From positions 1 through 62,867 of the IMG/VR virus record IMGVR_UViG_3300032050_000130: a stretch of 62,867 nucleotides of DNA, one strand, 5' to 3'. Under the pieces are notes generated by a model. It did no database searches. It worked only from the letters and a program-made list of their open reading frames with translations, and had not been told where the DNA came from. Source of the stretch: a virus. Positions 60,699-62,867 of the stretch are shown here, one piece after another; the stretch's first letter is position 1; each line of letters starts with the position of its first letter. Made by a program: the position numbers and the translations under genes.

Positions 60699-60702
60699 AT
60701 TA

Positions 60703-61431
60703 TTACTTAGCGAATACGCCCTTTTTAATTAATTTATCTAAAATGTTTGCACATGCTACATCCAATGCTTTCTTAGTTGAAATACTAATTGTTGATTGGT
60801 TAAACTTAATTGGGTCTATTGAAGCATCCGAAACTAATGTTAATTGTCTAGTTGTTTTTGCTTCACCCAAACCAGATGCTGCTATAATTGCTCCAGTTTC
60901 TGCATTTGTGAATCTAACCTGTAAACCTAAACGAGTTACCATATTATCTTTAATACCATCCTTTAGGTTGATAGTTTCATCTTCCGATACTGAATAATCA
61001 TACACCTCAATTTCTACAAAGTAGTGTGCTAATTTAATATTTCCTCTACCATTAATTTTGTTTTCAGAAATTCCAGCGTTTGATGCTTTGAATTGTTGCA
61101 CCATTCTGTTTTTGATTTCAGTTTTATCTTCGGTGAATTCGAATCTATTAAGATTATCCAAATATTCTAATACGATGTTTGCAACACCCAATCCAACTCT
61201 CTTTTCTTTTAGTTCAGGATACATTTCGTACACTTCTTCACCAATACCACACTTTAGAATTTGTATGTACTTTTTAGGTCCTTCATAATCCATATAAGCA
61301 GATATATCTCTTTTCTTTTCAAAATCCGCCTTAAATTCTTCCGTCTTTGTACTTCCTATTGTTTGCGCAGTTACTACACTTACACCACTCGTAATCAACA
61401 ATATACCTAATAATACTAATAATTTTTTCAT
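60703..61431 (-). CDS. csgG: CsgG-like curli-type secretion lipoprotein family protein, lacking lipobox
   Basis: This 242-residue protein has a signal peptide to about residue 22, cut before Gln (VVTAQ), and a body with features of the CsgG family: VGLGVANIVLEYLDNLNRFEFTED, then an alternating beta middle (AHYFVEIEVYDYSVSEDE). CsgG forms a nonameric outer-membrane pore for curli subunits, and csgG-like genes are known in some aquatic myophages. A lipobox Cys is not seen, unlike cellular CsgG, so it may not be lipidated. It lies beside a barrel protein gene and small phage genes. The substrate is unknown. Confidence 0.72.
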   Translation of the reverse strand: MKKLLVLLGILLITSGVSVVTAQTIGSTKTEEFKADFEKKRDISAYMDYEGPKKYIQILKCGIGEEVYEMYPELKEKRVGLGVANIVLEYLDNLNRFEFTEDKTEIKNRMVQQFKASNAGISENKINGRGNIKLAHYFVEIEVYDYSVSEDETINLKDGIKDNMVTRLGLQVRFTNAETGAIIAASGLGEAKTTRQLTLVSDASIDPIKFNQSTISISTKKALDVACANILDKLIKKGVFAK

Positions 61432-61447
61432 ACATATCTATTTTTTA

Positions 61448-61456
61448 TATAAATAT
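61448..61456 (-). promoter_or_regulatory. ATATTTATA motif, candidate phage promoter
   Basis: This exact copy lies 16 bases upstream of the ATG at 61431, in the gap between the CsgG-like and barrel genes. Confidence 0.45.
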
Positions 61457-61457
61457 C

Positions 61458-62351
61458 TTAAAATTGAAAGTTCGTACCAATCATAAACATAATTGGATTA
61501 GATTTCTTATAACCTACCGATTCTGATAATTTATCCCAAGTTGTGTTATATCTGATATTGGTGTTTAATATAAACCTTTTAGTTATTTTCCAATCCATAG
61601 ATGTACCATAATATAAGTCCAAATTGAAATCATTCAAATATGCTAAATCTGATTCAGTACCATCTTTGAATACTTTGTAGATATCACTCATAGCAAATAT
61701 TTGTGGTGATATATTAACTCTTTTTGTTTTAAGTGTATATGTGTACATTAACATTCCTTTGTAAGTAGTTTGTGATGATGCTGGCATTTGTGGATAAATC
61801 AAATCTAAAAAATCACCATTGATATCAATCGTATATTTTCCTTCCCACTCACCTTGATATGAATCCCAATATGTTTTTGATGCCGTTAAACTATATCCAA
61901 ATGTTCCAAACTTTTTAGTTCTGAATACATCTATAAATGAAATGTTAATATCTTTTTGGAAATCAAAATCCGTTGAATAAAATGTTTGTATCGTTGTTGT
62001 TCTCTTATCGGTATTTCTACTAAAACCATAACCTACTCCATAATAATTCCATATAGGATTTATTGATGCGGCAAATGAGTGTCCCCATTTACCATTCATT
62101 GATGATTTGCTATACCCTAAATTTAAAGTAGTTGATACCTGCTTTCCTATTATACCAACTGATAAGTTTGATGATGAAAGAACATCTTTTGAAAAATCAA
62201 TATAAGATTGTAATATACCCACATCATTCCAGTCATCGCTCTCTCCAAATAATTCTTTTGCAGATAATTGTAATGTATCAGGTTTTACAATTTGTGCGTT
62301 TGAAACAAAACCTATACAAAATAAGAATACTATGATTATTAGTTTTTTCAT
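61458..62351 (-). CDS. Outer-membrane beta-barrel protein
   Basis: The ATG at 62351 is preferred because the alternative start at 62357 overlaps the upstream motif. The protein has 297 residues, with a signal peptide ending before Gln (VSNAQ). A short linker and then about 14-16 alternating strands follow (GWEGKYTIDINGDFLD-like and RVNISPQIFAMS), ending in Phe (NFQF), the usual barrel signal. Its C-terminal third is similar in pattern to that of the protein at 53528-54958 (KITKRFILNTNIRYNTTWD against KISRRFALSTSYRG). It is probably an outer-membrane barrel made during infection. Its job is unknown. Confidence 0.78.
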   Translation of the reverse strand: MKKLIIIVFLFCIGFVSNAQIVKPDTLQLSAKELFGESDDWNDVGILQSYIDFSKDVLSSSNLSVGIIGKQVSTTLNLGYSKSSMNGKWGHSFAASINPIWNYYGVGYGFSRNTDKRTTTIQTFYSTDFDFQKDINISFIDVFRTKKFGTFGYSLTASKTYWDSYQGEWEGKYTIDINGDFLDLIYPQMPASSQTTYKGMLMYTYTLKTKRVNISPQIFAMSDIYKVFKDGTESDLAYLNDFNLDLYYGTSMDWKITKRFILNTNIRYNTTWDKLSESVGYKKSNPIMFMIGTNFQF

Positions 62352-62354
62352 ATT

Positions 62355-62363
62355 CATAAATAT
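62355..62363 (-). promoter_or_regulatory. Near copy of ATATTTATA motif after terminator
   Basis: The plus strand reads CATAAATAT, 3 bases from the preferred ATG at 62351 and just after the terminator at 62367-62392. Confidence 0.3.
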
Positions 62364-62366
62364 AAA

Positions 62367-62392
62367 AAAGGGAGAAACGATGTTCTCCCTTT
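62367..62392 (-). terminator. Intrinsic terminator after the DUF2589-like gene
   Basis: The coding strand reads AAAGGGAGAA, loop CATCG plus a T, TTCTCCCTTT, then T-rich sequence. The 10-base stem is almost the same as that at 55820-55841. It lies 3 bases after the stop at 62396. Confidence 0.85.
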
Positions 62393-62395
62393 AAT

Positions 62396-62867
62396 TTACT
62401 TTACATTTGGGTCTTCTAGATTTTTGATATATTCATCAATTAATCTACTTACGGCTTCAGGTTTATCATCCGCCTTAAACTTAACCTTTATTTTAGCCAT
62501 ACCTGTTTCATGTGGATTAAATCCAGAATCAACCTCAATACCTTTGATATTGTGTTCATATCCTTTTTTCTTAAATAACCCTAATAGAGATTTTTTAAGA
62601 CTGGATACTTCTTTATCTTCATCACCAAATATAAGTCTACAAGAGAACTCAATATCTAGTTCATCCAATCCAATAGATGAGTGGTCTGCTAAAATATAAA
62701 GAGGTACAACCAAATCCTTACCACCTATATTAAAAGTGTGAGTTTTGGGTGTACCATCTTCATTGAAATAGTTTCGGAGAGCATTAATATGCTGTCTTTC
62801 ACTTATACCTTGAGAAACCATGGCGGCCTCTAAAAGACCGCCAACTAGTTCCTCTACATTTAATCTT
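62396..62867 (-). CDS. DUF2589-like protein, N-terminus cut by window edge
   Basis: An in-frame reading continues upstream of the ATG at 62821 to the window edge (visible as RLNVEELVGGLLEAAMVSQG), so the ATG is internal and the gene is truncated on the right. The amphipathic first part, then HTFNIGGKDLVVPLYILADH and IEFSCRLIFGDEDK, matches the DUF2589 layout, beta strands after a helical start. About 157 residues are visible. DUF2589 proteins are of unknown role and also occur in cellular genomes. It ends at a clear terminator before the envelope module. Confidence 0.75.
   Translation of the reverse strand, partial: RLNVEELVGGLLEAAMVSQGISERQHINALRNYFNEDGTPKTHTFNIGGKDLVVPLYILADHSSIGLDELDIEFSCRLIFGDEDKEVSSLKKSLLGLFKKKGYEHNIKGIEVDSGFNPHETGMAKIKVKFKADDKPEAVSRLIDEYIKNLEDPNVK

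Noticed and set aside
1-62867. tRNA genes, integrase or attachment sites
   Set aside because: Gaps are too short (none over 100 bases), no cloverleaf was recognised, and no recombinase gene is present.

Overview
This is an AT-rich window from the late, structural half of a large tailed phage with a T4-like (myovirus) gene set, and the host is most likely a Bacteroidetes bacterium. The phage call rests on recognisable T4-type proteins: prohead protease gp21, portal gp20, large terminase gp17, baseplate wedge gp6 and gp25, a gp5-like spike, a gp47/gp46-type recombination nuclease and a DnaG-type primase. The host call rests on the exported proteins. All five signal-peptidase-I substrates appear to be cut just before a glutamine (the Bacteroidetes 'Q-rule'). 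There is also a TonB-dependent receptor paired with a lipoprotein, and Shine-Dalgarno sequences are not obvious. All genes but one lie on the minus strand and most are packed with 1-4 base overlaps or gaps. The major capsid, sheath and tube genes are not in the window.

Layout, left to right (transcription runs right to left). 0-8.6 kb: head and packaging genes, including scaffold candidates, protease, portal and terminase. 8.7-11.5 kb: a 927-residue protein joining a HxGH nucleotidyltransferase to a ligase-like domain. 11.5-17.8 kb: a glycosylation cassette with a cytidylyltransferase, a heptosyltransferase-like enzyme, a double glycosyltransferase and a glycosyltransferase-radical SAM fusion, with two paralogous coiled-coil genes within it. 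17.8-27.2 kb: a threonine-rich mucin-like protein, a fibre chaperone candidate and a 2512-residue fibre protein. 27.3 kb: the only plus-strand gene, a small ribbon-helix-helix protein. 27.4-32.5 kb: a fused SbcD-SbcC nuclease, primase and a GIY-YIG protein. 32.5-51.1 kb: neck, tail and baseplate genes, ending with hub enzymes (a SleB-type hydrolase and an SGNH esterase) and a spike. 51.2-53.5 kb: an Ntn-hydrolase and small proteins. 53.5-62.4 kb: an envelope module of secreted or outer-membrane proteins, including a TonB-dependent receptor, a lipoprotein and a CsgG-like protein, interleaved with small phage proteins. The gene at the right edge is a DUF2589-like fragment.

Three threads stand out. 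First, nine unrelated proteins begin with a short hydrophobic peptide carrying a Leu-x-Glu site, like the T4 capsid-targeting peptides cut by gp21, which suggests a set of capsid-packaged proteins. Second, an O-heptosyltransferase-like cassette lies next to a poly-Thr mucin-like protein, a plausible enzyme-substrate pair. Third, the phage carries a host-type outer-membrane module. A motif reading ATATTTATA on the coding strand sits just upstream of many genes that follow a gap, and three times it directly follows an intrinsic terminator, so it is probably the phage's promoter element.
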